From Nocardia camponoti (GTDB lineage: Bacteria; Actinomycetota; Actinomycetes; Mycobacteriales; Mycobacteriaceae), in NCBI RefSeq assembly GCF_014646135.1, contig NZ_BMMW01000007.1:1-64000 (forward strand): 64,000 nt of DNA, given 5' to 3'. A program made the position numbers and the translations under genes. This document shows positions 17,106 through 24,816 of the stretch, in pieces. The notes below the pieces were generated by a model. It had not been told where the DNA came from, did no database searches, and saw only the letters and a list, made by a program, of their open reading frames with translations. Every line of letters starts with the position of its first letter. The first letter of the stretch is position 1.

Positions 17106-17435
17106 CTGAAAACACAGCAACCCTGACCGCAAACCTCCTCATCGTTGCCGATTCTTTTCTCATTTTTAAGTCGTATATTCTTGCTCGCAACCGATCAGCG
17201 AACTAGGCTCCTCGAAGAGCGGACGATCGACGCAGGTAGCAGACCAGTCGAATGTTCGGTGAAACGGCGGTGGAACGCGGGGTCCGGACGGTTCCGAGGG
17301 CGAGCCAGAGGGCTGATGCTGTGAGCGGCACACGCGATCGAACGCCGACGGGATCGACGTCGACACAGCACAAGGAGGGGGTCCAACATGAACGCAACAT
17401 CGACCACTCCGGCCACGGGGGCCCGGAAGGGCGAG
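17106..17435. other. Intergenic region upstream of regulatory operon
   Basis: No supported gene. The AT-rich segment 17140-17180 is a likely promoter area for the leftward operon. A strong ribosome site AAGGAGGGGG precedes an ATG at 17388, but the frame behind it is antisense to the next gene and looks like a shadow. Confidence 0.4.
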
Positions 17436-17930
17436 TCAGGCAGGCTCGCCGGGATTGCGCGCACGACCTCGTTCGTAGGCGGCTTGGACCTCAGGGACGG
17501 CGATCTCGAGCGCTGCCGCCAGCCGCTCGGCCGTCGCCACCGGCAAGCTGACGACCTGACCCGCCTCGAGTCGCGCGACATGGGAGATGCTGAGTTCGGC
17601 ACGCCGGGCCACCTCGGGCAGCAGCAAGCCGCGCCGCACTCGCCAGTCGCCGAGTCGCATCTCATCGTCAGGAATGTCGACGACATCCTCTATCGAGACA
17701 CCGAGTGCCCGACAGACCTGCGCGAGCTTGTCGACCTGCGGCGACTTGGTGCCGTTCTCCCAGTGCTGCAGTGTGGCGCCGCCGATGTCCGCCAGTCTCG
17801 CGACCTCGGCGCGGGTCCGCAGAGCGGGGTTCGGATTCTCTTCGCGCGCGCGACGAAGCCGCGCAGGGTCAAAGCCCCGCGTGACCCTCCTGGTCATCGC
17901 ATCCGTCCGCGCTGGTCCATCGGTAGACAC
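17436..17930 (-). CDS. Tandem XRE-domain transcriptional regulator
   Basis: A 164-aa protein with two XRE HTH domains in tandem: RAEVARLADIGGATLQHWEN (about residues 40-60), then LPEVARRAELSISHVARLEA (about 104-124), each followed by the usual helix (VCRALGVSIEDVV and LAAALEIAVPEV). Two HTH units in one chain mimic a dimer and suit long operators. The GTG at 17930 is chosen since AGGGGG precedes it by 9 nt; a TTG at 17960 and an ATG at 17897 are alternatives. It is divergent from the transfer cluster at 18168, so it may control that cluster, itself, or the six-gene operon downstream. Confidence 0.75.
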   Translation of the reverse strand: MSTDGPARTDAMTRRVTRGFDPARLRRAREENPNPALRTRAEVARLADIGGATLQHWENGTKSPQVDKLAQVCRALGVSIEDVVDIPDDEMRLGDWRVRRGLLLPEVARRAELSISHVARLEAGQVVSLPVATAERLAAALEIAVPEVQAAYERGRARNPGEPA

Positions 17931-18031
17931 TGTGCCGCACCCCCTGGCTAAGTTGATCAAGGTATGTGATTATCGGATGGGAATAACGTATCATTGCAGA
18001 GTGAGGGGATGTACCTGGTTCGACTCGACAC

Positions 18032-18046
18032 GTGACGACTCGTCAC
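18032..18046. promoter_or_regulatory. 15-bp palindrome in divergent promoter region
   Basis: GTGACGACTCGTCAC has perfect 7-bp arms around one base. It lies between the tandem XRE regulator and the first gene of the transfer cluster, so it is a good operator candidate. Confidence 0.45.
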
Positions 18047-18073
18047 ACCCCGCAGTGATCTGACAATTGAAGG

Positions 18074-18106
18074 GGCCTCCCCCCTGCTGCAAACAGGGAG
18101 GAGGCC
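18074..18106 (+). terminator. Strong leader hairpin before transfer cluster
   Basis: GGCCTCCCCCCTG (18074-18086) pairs with CAGGGAGGAGGCC (18094-18106) with one mismatch and a 7-nt loop. It lies 61 bp before the first transfer gene and may be an attenuator, or a terminator insulating the cluster. Confidence 0.45.
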
Positions 18107-18167
18107 AGATCGCTCCGGACCGCGGCTGCAACCGCGCCCGGCGCATTGCAGAAACTAGGAGTCCTGC

Positions 18168-19505
18168 ATGTCAACGGTATCTCTTTGGAGGGTCGCCGTG
18201 GCAGCACCTGCTGCCGCCGCTGTCCTATTGACCGCAACCGGAGTGGCCTACGCCGCTCCCGCTCCGTCGGAGCAGCCCGGCGTCACCGGACCGGCCGACC
18301 AGCCCGGCGTCACCGGCCCCCAGACCACGCCGCCCCAGCCGGTTCAGCCCGAACCGGTTGCGCCTGTGCAGCCGCCACGTCCGGCCGAGCAGAGCCCGCT
18401 GGGCGGGCTGGTCCCCGAGCCGCGCAGCTACAACCCCGAGCAGTACCGCGCGCCCCAGCCTGCCCCGCAGACGCGCCCGGCGCCGCCGGTCGCACCGCAG
18501 ACCACCCCGCAGTACCCGCGCTCCGGGGGCGGGCAGAGCGCGCCGTCGGCGCCCGTGGCCCCGGCCACGCCTGCTCCCAGCCTCGGCGAGGAGTTGCAGG
18601 GTCTGCACGCGCCGACTCCGCTTGCGCCCGAGGAAGTTCCGAAGGTGTTCGTCTCTCCGGCAGCGACCAAGCTGGGCCTGGGTGAGTTCTCCATCGACTC
18701 GCCGCTTCCGCAGGATGTGAACTGGAAGGTCAACGGCCACTTGGCCAGCGCCCAGCACGAATCGGATGTGTTCCTGCGCAGCATGGGTGTCAGCCCGGAG
18801 CGCTCGGAGCGGATGACGATGTTCGCCGTCCTCGGTGGCGCGAGCGCCGGCGCGGCGGGATTCGCGGTCGGTTGCATTCCCGTCGGCCTCGTCGGCGGCG
18901 CGGTCGGCGCCGTCGGTGGCGGCCTGGCCGGTGCTGCGATCGGTGCGGCCACCGTGCCCGGCGCCGGGGCGTTGCCGGGTGCGGCGATCGGCGCCGGTGT
19001 CGGCGCGGCGGGCGGCGCGGCTGCTGGCTGCCTGGCTGGTGGAGCGGCCGTGGGCATCCCCGCCGCCGCCGCGGGTGCAGTCGTTGGTGCGGCCATCGGT
19101 TCCGGCACCGGCGATCAGGATCTCGGCCCGGCACCCCAGCCGCCGACCGTCCACGATCAGGTCGAAGCCACGATCGACAACACCGTCACCACCGCCGAGC
19201 AAGCCACAGAGTGGGTGGAGGCTCAGCCCGGTGGCAACGAGGTTGTGGAAGCGGCCGCCGATTTCGGCGAGCAGGCCGTGGCGACCTGGCAGGCCACCGA
19301 GGGCCACGAGCAGATCGACGCCACCGTCACCCAGGCCGCGAGCGACTTCGTGGACGCCGCAGCCACCAACCCGGCCACGGCCGAGGTCACCGAAGCGGTC
19401 ATCGACGTGGTCAGCGAGCAGAAGCCGTTCGAGCACAACGAGTTCGGTGCCCTCACCGACGCGGTGAACAACGGCCTGGCCGTCGTGCAAGGGGTGATCC
19501 GGTGA
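18168..19505 (+). CDS. Exported Pro-rich protein with glycine-zipper segment
   Basis: First gene of the transfer cluster (445 aa). A signal peptide (about 1-30, WRVAVAAPAAAAVLLTATGVAYA) is followed by a long Pro/Gln/Ala-rich region (30-150) that could span the cell wall. A conserved-looking stretch (DSPLPQDVNWKVNGHLASAQ) precedes an extended Gly/Ala-rich hydrophobic region (about 225-320) with glycine-zipper spacing, typical of membrane-inserting or oligomerising segments. AGGAG precedes the ATG. It overlaps the next gene by 1 bp (TGATG). It is probably an envelope component of the mating channel; no enzyme motif is visible. Confidence 0.75.
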   Translation: MSTVSLWRVAVAAPAAAAVLLTATGVAYAAPAPSEQPGVTGPADQPGVTGPQTTPPQPVQPEPVAPVQPPRPAEQSPLGGLVPEPRSYNPEQYRAPQPAPQTRPAPPVAPQTTPQYPRSGGGQSAPSAPVAPATPAPSLGEELQGLHAPTPLAPEEVPKVFVSPAATKLGLGEFSIDSPLPQDVNWKVNGHLASAQHESDVFLRSMGVSPERSERMTMFAVLGGASAGAAGFAVGCIPVGLVGGAVGAVGGGLAGAAIGAATVPGAGALPGAAIGAGVGAAGGAAAGCLAGGAAVGIPAAAAGAVVGAAIGSGTGDQDLGPAPQPPTVHDQVEATIDNTVTTAEQATEWVEAQPGGNEVVEAAADFGEQAVATWQATEGHEQIDATVTQAASDFVDAAATNPATAEVTEAVIDVVSEQKPFEHNEFGALTDAVNNGLAVVQGVIR

Positions 19506-20812
19506 TGGCCGCCACCACCGTGAAGCTGGCTACCGCGCTGTCAGTGGCGGGCCTGCTCGCCGCCGTCACCGCGGTGCCCGCCTTCGCCGATCCCGAGACA
19601 CCCCCGGCGAGCACCGACTGCGCCGACGTGGTGGTGCTGGCAGTCCCCGGCACCTGGGAGACCAACGCGGGCGCGGACCGCAACACCGTGCCGGGAATGC
19701 TCGGCATGATCGCCAACCCGCTGGTGCAGATGGCCACCGGTGCCCCGCCGCCCGCCGATGCCGCGACGCCGACGGCCAACCGTCCGGCGGGGGCCACCAG
19801 CGCCAAGCCGAGCGCGGCGCCGAAGGCGAACAAGGGCACCACCGTTCGCGCCGAGCAGATCCCCTACGTCGCGCAGGTCGGCGGCCCGATCGCCGGAATG
19901 GTGACCGGAAACCCGTTGACGCTCAAGCAGTCCCGCGAGAATGGGTTGGACGCGCTGGAGGCCAGGGCCAAGGAACTGGCCGAGGCCTGCCCGCTGACGA
20001 AGTTCGTGCCCATGGGCTACTCGCAGGGCGCGCTGATCGCGGGCGACTTCCTCTCGGCGGTCGGCAACCGCAAGGGCGTCATCGACCCGTCACGGGTCCT
20101 GGCCGGGGCACTGCTGTCGGATCCCCGCCGCTCGGCCAGCGCTGCCGAGACGACCTCGGGCTCGTCGAGCTCGTCGACGCAGTCCTCCTCGCGGGCCTCC
20201 ACGAGCAAGCTGTCCTCGGTCGCCGAGACCATGGTCGGGCCGAACGTCGAGGGCCAGGGTGTGCTGGGCGAACGTGACGGCGGCATGGGTGTCCTCGCCG
20301 AGCGAGTGGTCACCATGTGCGCCGAGAACGACACCGTGTGCTCACTGTCAGGCAAGTCCAAGGTCGTCGCCGCGGTGGTGCCGCTGCTCAACCTCACCCC
20401 CGAAGACCTGCCCGACTACCTGATCGGGCGGGGAGTCGAGCTGCTGCGCAACGTCGCATCCGCCGATCCGGCGACGATCCAGAAGGCCGTCTCCTCGACC
20501 ATCACCCAGCTGACGAAGCTGACGGTCGCGGCATCGGTCAACCCTGCAACGCTGCCGATCGAACTCGCCGAGGTCGTGTTCAACTCCACGATGCTCGACG
20601 ACATCGCCAAGGTCGTGAACATGCCGGAGTTCGACGCGCTGGTCAGCTTGACCAAGCCCGACGAGCTCATCACCCAGGTCAGCCAGGCCGCGTCCTACCT
20701 GCTGCTGGATGCTCACCGCTCCTACGGCAACTACAAGGTCGACGGCAACGGCGACACCGCCACCGAGTGGATCCTCAAGTGGCTCACCTCGAAGATCCAA
20801 GCCGGATTGTGA
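19505..20812 (+). CDS. Exported cutinase-like esterase
   Basis: Secreted alpha/beta hydrolase of the cutinase/Culp type (435 aa). A signal peptide ends near AVPAFA (about residue 27). The start of the mature domain CADVVVLAVPGTWET matches cutinases, the nucleophile elbow is FVPMGYSQGALIAGD (about 170-184), and a late His (LLLDAHRSYGNY) can serve as catalytic base. A Ser-rich insert (about 213-240) is unusual. In mycolata such enzymes can hydrolyse lipid esters of the outer membrane. In a transfer cluster, next to a peptidoglycan hydrolase, it may loosen the mycomembrane for the mating channel (inference). Confidence 0.8.
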   Translation: MAATTVKLATALSVAGLLAAVTAVPAFADPETPPASTDCADVVVLAVPGTWETNAGADRNTVPGMLGMIANPLVQMATGAPPPADAATPTANRPAGATSAKPSAAPKANKGTTVRAEQIPYVAQVGGPIAGMVTGNPLTLKQSRENGLDALEARAKELAEACPLTKFVPMGYSQGALIAGDFLSAVGNRKGVIDPSRVLAGALLSDPRRSASAAETTSGSSSSSTQSSSRASTSKLSSVAETMVGPNVEGQGVLGERDGGMGVLAERVVTMCAENDTVCSLSGKSKVVAAVVPLLNLTPEDLPDYLIGRGVELLRNVASADPATIQKAVSSTITQLTKLTVAASVNPATLPIELAEVVFNSTMLDDIAKVVNMPEFDALVSLTKPDELITQVSQAASYLLLDAHRSYGNYKVDGNGDTATEWILKWLTSKIQAGL

Positions 20813-20824
20813 CGCACTAATCAA

Positions 20825-20870
20825 TTTCTCGGCCGGGCCAGGTATGGGAGTGCCCGACCCGGCCGAGAAA
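20825..20870 (+). terminator. 13-bp perfect hairpin
   Basis: TTTCTCGGCCGGG (20825-20837) pairs perfectly with CCCGGCCGAGAAA (20858-20870), with a 20-nt loop, just after the esterase stop at 20812. A terminator or partial terminator inside the transfer cluster. Confidence 0.7.
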
Positions 20871-21009
20871 CCGGAAACAAATTCACCCGATTCCATTCGG
20901 GACAACACACGGATACCGGGCACGGTTTCCGCACATCCAAAATAGCCAGCCATTTCGACATAGGGCCGAGCTGTATCCAATTCTTTCAATTCTGGGGAGT
21001 AGTGACGCG

Positions 21010-22074
21010 ATGAACAAGCCGATGAGATGGGCGGTGCTGGCGCTGCTGGCCGTCCTCTTTCCGGTGCTCATCGTCACCGTTTTCGTTGGAGACGACAAAG
21101 ACAATCCGAGCTTCGCTCAGGGCCAGTTGGCCACCGGCACCGTGCCACCCGAGTACGAGGCGTGGGTCATCCGCGCCGGAACTCTCTGCGACGAGGTCAG
21201 CGCCCCGTTGATCGCCGCGCAGATCGAGCAGGAATCGGGATGGAACCCCGAGGCGGTGTCGCCGGCGGGCGCGCAGGGACTGAGCCAGTTCATGCCCTAC
21301 ACCTGGCCTTCATACGGCCGCGACGCCAACGGCAACGGCGTCATCTCACCGTTCGATCCACCCGACGCGATCATGGCCCAGGCCGTTTTCGACTGCCAGA
21401 CAGCCGAACAGGCCAAGAAGGACATCGCCAGCGGGCGCATCAGCGGCGATCTGATCGACATCATCCTCAACGCCTACAACTGCGGCTACGGCTGCGTCTT
21501 GGCCAACGGCGGACCCTCGATCGTCAACGGCGAGACCGAGGGCTACGCCCCCGGCGTCAAAGCGAAGATGGCTAAGTACACCCAGGTCGGCACCGGTGGC
21601 GGCGGGTCCATCGCCAACTGCAGCCAGTTCAAGCCCAACGGCGGATTCGGTGCCAACGTGGCCGCGGCCGCGCTGTGCTGGCTGGGCACGCCCTACGCCT
21701 GGGGCGGCGGCACGATGGACGGCCCGTCCCAAGGCGTACGCGACGGCGGCGTCGCCGACAGCTTCGGCGACTACAACAAGACCGGATTCGACTGCTCGGG
21801 ATTGGTGATCTACGCCGTCGGCCAAGCCAGCGGGCGCAGTCTGTCGCTGCCGCATTACACCGTTCACCAACTCAACGATTCGCGCGGAAAGCCGATTTCC
21901 GCCGACCAAATCCAGCCGGGTGATGTCGTTTTCCCGGGCGGCGGAAACCCGCAACACGTCGCCATATATGTCGGCGGCGGAAACATCGTCGAAGCCCCGC
22001 AGTCCGGCGATGTAGTGAAGGTCTCGCCACTGACCAATCTCGGCTCCGGCATCGATATCAGGCGGTTCGGATGA
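21010..22074 (+). CDS. Bifunctional peptidoglycan hydrolase (SLT + NlpC/P60)
   Basis: Exported cell-wall enzyme of 354 aa. A membrane anchor (about 7-27) is followed by a lytic-transglycosylase-like domain with the catalytic Glu in AAQIEQESGWNPEAVSPAGA and GLSQFMPYTW. After a Gly-rich linker comes an NlpC/P60 peptidase domain with the catalytic Cys in TGFDCSGLVIYA, a His in GGNPQHVAIYVG and GTPYAWGG. VirB1-type and Tn916-type conjugation systems use this combination to open the wall. A GGGGAG site precedes the ATG, and the stop lies at the start of a weak upstream frame of the next gene. Confidence 0.9.
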   Translation: MNKPMRWAVLALLAVLFPVLIVTVFVGDDKDNPSFAQGQLATGTVPPEYEAWVIRAGTLCDEVSAPLIAAQIEQESGWNPEAVSPAGAQGLSQFMPYTWPSYGRDANGNGVISPFDPPDAIMAQAVFDCQTAEQAKKDIASGRISGDLIDIILNAYNCGYGCVLANGGPSIVNGETEGYAPGVKAKMAKYTQVGTGGGGSIANCSQFKPNGGFGANVAAAALCWLGTPYAWGGGTMDGPSQGVRDGGVADSFGDYNKTGFDCSGLVIYAVGQASGRSLSLPHYTVHQLNDSRGKPISADQIQPGDVVFPGGGNPQHVAIYVGGGNIVEAPQSGDVVKVSPLTNLGSGIDIRRFG

Positions 22075-22106
22075 CCGCACACACATTGCAGCAAAAGGAG
22101 ACACAC

Positions 22107-22448
22107 ATGCGCGATCTGACCGACCCGACCTATTACACCGACGCTGTCAATTACCCCGAACAGCTGATGCGCGCGGATTTCGCGCGGGCCTACCAACTGC
22201 GTCTGAGCCTCGGCTCGGCGCCCACCGACGTGCACGCCGGTATCCGTGACCAGATCGCCGAGATCGAGCAGCGCTGGATCCGCCCCGACGGCGCGGTGTT
22301 CAGCGACTGGCAGACCTTGGTGGAACTCGTCACGACCGGACTTCCCGCGAACCCGGTCGCCGACTGGGTGCTGCCCATCGATGCACGCAGCCGCGAGCAG
22401 GCCAGCGAGCTCGTCGCGCTCGGACGCATCGAAGGAGCTTGGCGATGA
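22107..22448 (+). CDS. Hypothetical small soluble protein
   Basis: A 113-aa protein I do not recognise. AAAGGAGA lies 6 nt before the ATG at 22107; a start at 22071 overlapping the previous stop is possible but has no ribosome site. It is rich in Asp and Arg with a Tyr-rich N-terminus (YYTDAVNYPEQLMRADFARAY) and no membrane segment. It overlaps the lipoprotein gene by 4 bp (ATGA), so it belongs to the transfer operon and is probably a cytoplasmic accessory. Confidence 0.65.
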   Translation: MRDLTDPTYYTDAVNYPEQLMRADFARAYQLRLSLGSAPTDVHAGIRDQIAEIEQRWIRPDGAVFSDWQTLVELVTTGLPANPVADWVLPIDARSREQASELVALGRIEGAWR

Positions 22449-23089
22449 CGGCCCGGACGCGGCGGAGCCTGACCATGCTGGCGGGGATCTGCGTCGCCGT
22501 GGCCCTCGCCAGCTGCGCCGACCGGGGCCGCGACACCGAACCGTCAACGCCCGCCGACGGTGCGTCGTCGACGACGACGACGTTCGTCACCCCGACCGCG
22601 ACCACCTCGCGGGTGCCCGCAACAGTCCCCTCCACCCCGGTGGCGGCGCCGAGCACTCTGCCGCCGGAGATCGGTGCTGTCGACGACAACGATCCCGCCG
22701 CAGTAGCGACGGCGGTCGCGCGGATCTGGTTCAGCTGGGACACCACCCGTGACACCTCGCCCTACGACGCGAAGTTGCGTGCGGTGCCACTGCTGGAACC
22801 CGCTGTCGCAGACCAGCTTCGCCAGTACCCGCCGGTCGCGGGTCCGGGCGCGGACTGGCTGGAGCTGACCGCACAATCGGCGCGCCTGACAGTGCCCGCC
22901 GACGGTGTACGTCCGGCCGCCGAAGCCGGTGGCCCCACCGACACCGACATCTCGGTGTCGCGACTGTTCGAAGTCACGCAGCGCGTCACCACTGCGACCG
23001 GACCGAAGCCGGACCGGCAGTTGATCGTCGCCGTGGTGGTCCACCGCATCGACGGCGCGTGGCGCGCAGGGCAGGTGGCGACGCGATGA
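22445..23089 (+). CDS. Putative lipoprotein of the transfer system
   Basis: Protein of 214 aa with a lipoprotein signal: a basic start, a hydrophobic run MLAGICVAVALASC and a lipobox-like LASC (Cys near residue 25). A Thr/Pro/Ser-rich linker (about 30-70) leads to a compact domain (about 80-214) with AVARIWFSWDTTRDTSPYDA and a C-terminal strand-rich part (LIVAVVVHRIDGAWRAGQV). This tail resembles the NTF2/VirB8-like folds of TcpC-type proteins, but that is only a shape argument. GGAG precedes the ATG. It is coupled to the next gene by ATGA. Confidence 0.7.
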   Translation: MTARTRRSLTMLAGICVAVALASCADRGRDTEPSTPADGASSTTTTFVTPTATTSRVPATVPSTPVAAPSTLPPEIGAVDDNDPAAVATAVARIWFSWDTTRDTSPYDAKLRAVPLLEPAVADQLRQYPPVAGPGADWLELTAQSARLTVPADGVRPAAEAGGPTDTDISVSRLFEVTQRVTTATGPKPDRQLIVAVVVHRIDGAWRAGQVATR

Positions 23090-23457
23090 GCACCCACACC
23101 GAAACGCTCTCCGCCGCCGCGCAGATCACCGGGACCTGGAAGCTGACCCGCCGCTGCGGCGTGCTGGTCGCCGCCGCCGGGGCGCAGCTGGCGGCCGGGT
23201 TCCTCCTGTTCGCCCTGCTGGCCGAATTGCCCACCGCGCGGGCCGGATTCGGGACGGTGTGGTTCTGGGCCACGGTGCAGCTGCTGGCCTTCAGCGCCGC
23301 AGCCGGTGCGGCACTGGCCGCAGCCACCCTGCACGCCACCGGCGAGCCCGTCGGCGCCGAGCGCGCCCGGCACGTGAGCGCACGGATCGAACAGTTCGGG
23401 TCATTGGCCGTGGCGGTCGCGATCGCCGCCCTGGGCGCATTCGGAGGTTGGCTGTGA
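23086..23457 (+). CDS. Small three-helix membrane protein
   Basis: A 123-aa protein with hydrophobic segments at about residues 24-48, 54-80 and 103-122. I do not recognise the family. AGGTGG precedes the ATG at 23086, which overlaps the lipoprotein stop, and its own stop overlaps the next start (GTGA), so it lies in a tightly coupled transfer operon. It is possibly an inner-membrane scaffold subunit. Confidence 0.65.
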   Translation: MSTHTETLSAAAQITGTWKLTRRCGVLVAAAGAQLAAGFLLFALLAELPTARAGFGTVWFWATVQLLAFSAAAGAALAAATLHATGEPVGAERARHVSARIEQFGSLAVAVAIAALGAFGGWL

Positions 23458-24023
23458 GCACGCAAACACGACGCCCGATCGTCGGCGGCATCGCTGGCGG
23501 AGTAGGCACCACCACCGTTGCCCACCTCGTCGACGGCGTCGACGTCGGCGTCGTCGACGCCGAGGGCACACGCCAGGTCGATGTCCTGGTCACCCGCGCT
23601 ACCGCGGTGGCTGTGAACTGGGCGATCTCGACCGCCAAGGCGATGCGGACCCGGCCGATCCTCGTCGTGGTGGCCAACAGCACCGGGCACTGGCCCGCCG
23701 TCGTCGAGCGTCGACTGAAGATGGCCGCGACGAACCTGTCCACCCCGGTCGTTCGGCTGGGCTGGTGCAGCCCCCTCGCCGCGAGCGACAACCCCTGGGA
23801 ACTGCTGGCCGAGGCCGCCTTCCACCCCGACCGCAAGGCGCACCGCTGGGCCAACGATGCCCTCGAGTGCCACATCGCGGTCGTCAAGGCCGTGCAAGAG
23901 CGGCACAGCACCGAAAGCTCGTCGGTCCCCGCCCCTTTCGGCGGTGAGGTCGCCGCCTACCCCGATCCGGCGCCGCTCGCGGCCGTCGACCTCAGCCATC
24001 GCCCCGTCAAGCGGGTCTCCTGA
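23454..24023 (+). CDS. Pseudo-P-loop ATPase-like protein
   Basis: A 189-aa protein with the start of a ParA/MinD/CpaE-like fold: PIVGGIAGGVGTTTVAHLV aligns with a P-loop, but the catalytic Lys of GKT is replaced by Thr (GTT). Then VDVGVVDAEGTRQVDVLV takes the place of the A-prime motif and RPILVVVANSTGHWP that of a central strand. It probably cannot hydrolyse ATP in the normal way and may be a structural or regulatory subunit. The start is a GTG with GGAGG 6 nt upstream, overlapping the previous stop. Confidence 0.65.
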   Translation: MSTQTRRPIVGGIAGGVGTTTVAHLVDGVDVGVVDAEGTRQVDVLVTRATAVAVNWAISTAKAMRTRPILVVVANSTGHWPAVVERRLKMAATNLSTPVVRLGWCSPLAASDNPWELLAEAAFHPDRKAHRWANDALECHIAVVKAVQERHSTESSSVPAPFGGEVAAYPDPAPLAAVDLSHRPVKRVS

Positions 24024-24048
24024 CCCGCACCAACGAAAGGAATCCACG

Positions 24049-24363
24049 ATGTACCTGCTCACCACCACCACCGACTACCTCGCCACCGCCAGCGACTACC
24101 TCGCCCAGGCGGCCGTTCCCGACCCGCCCGCCAAGGAACTGCCGGGCAAGCTCGGCACGTTCATGAACGACCTCATCGGCTGGGGGAAGATGATCTGCCT
24201 CGGCCTGTCGGTGCTGGGCATTCTGGCGATCGGCAGCATGCTCGCGGTGGGCCTTCGCGGTCGCTCCGACACCGCCAAGAACGCCCTCGGCCACCTGCCC
24301 TACGTCATTCTGGGCACCGTGCTGACCGGCGGCTCCGCCGGTCTGATCCAGGCCTTCCAATGA
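24049..24363 (+). CDS. Pilin-like small membrane protein 1
   Basis: A 104-aa protein with two hydrophobic segments, GKMICLGLSVLGILAIGSMLAV and PYVILGTVLTGGSAGLIQAF, joined by a basic loop GLRGRSDTAKNALGHL. This is the layout of VirB2/TrbC-like pilins and of TcpD-like small subunits. There is no clear cleaved signal peptide. AAAGGA precedes the ATG. It is followed, with a 4-bp overlap (ATGA), by a paralog with the same loop. Confidence 0.65.
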   Translation: MYLLTTTTDYLATASDYLAQAAVPDPPAKELPGKLGTFMNDLIGWGKMICLGLSVLGILAIGSMLAVGLRGRSDTAKNALGHLPYVILGTVLTGGSAGLIQAFQ

Positions 24364-24803
24364 AGATCCGCCTGCTCGTCGGCTCGGGTATGGCCGCGCT
24401 CGCGCTCACCGTGCTCGGCGGGCCCGCGACGGCCCAACCTCCGACGACACCCGCCGCGCCGAGTGGACAGCTCTCGCCGCAGAGCCCCGGCGGTGGGGGC
24501 AGCGGCGAACAGATTCCGGTGCGCGACCCGAAGACCGGTGGGGTGCGGTGGGACCAGTTCGGTGGTGACCCCGCCGGAGCAGCAACCGACCTGGACTCCT
24601 TCATCGACCAGATCCTCGGCTGGCTCCAGACTTTCGCCGCCTACGCCGGCGTCCTCGGGGTCGTGATCTGCGCCGCGTTGACCGTCATCGGCATCCGCGG
24701 TCGATCCGACGCAGCCAAGAAGGCCATGACCTCGCTGCCCTACGTGCTCGGCGGCACGGTGCTCGCGGGCAGCACCGCCACCATCCTGACCGCCATTCTG
24801 TGA
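24360..24803 (+). CDS. Pilin-like small membrane protein 2
   Basis: A 147-aa paralog of the preceding gene. A cleavable signal peptide (about 1-25, ending PATAQ) and a Pro/Gly-rich spacer precede the same two-helix unit: VLGVVICAALTVIGIRGRSDAAKKAMTSLPYVLGG corresponds to the GLRGRSDTAKNALGHLPYV segment of the neighbour. VirB2-type pilins are normally made with a long signal, so this copy looks like the real pilin and the first copy like a partner. Confidence 0.65.
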   Translation: MKIRLLVGSGMAALALTVLGGPATAQPPTTPAAPSGQLSPQSPGGGGSGEQIPVRDPKTGGVRWDQFGGDPAGAATDLDSFIDQILGWLQTFAAYAGVLGVVICAALTVIGIRGRSDAAKKAMTSLPYVLGGTVLAGSTATILTAIL

Positions 24804-24816
24804 AAGGCCGACTCCA

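Noticed and set aside
17388..17951. 187-codon plus-strand frame with a strong ribosome site
   Set aside because: The body of the frame is antisense to the tandem-XRE gene and shows no protein features; only the initiation signal is reported as a finding.
18225..19490. Long minus-strand frame opposite the glycine-zipper protein
   Set aside because: Shadow of the real gene, which has a signal peptide, a ribosome site and coupling to the next gene.
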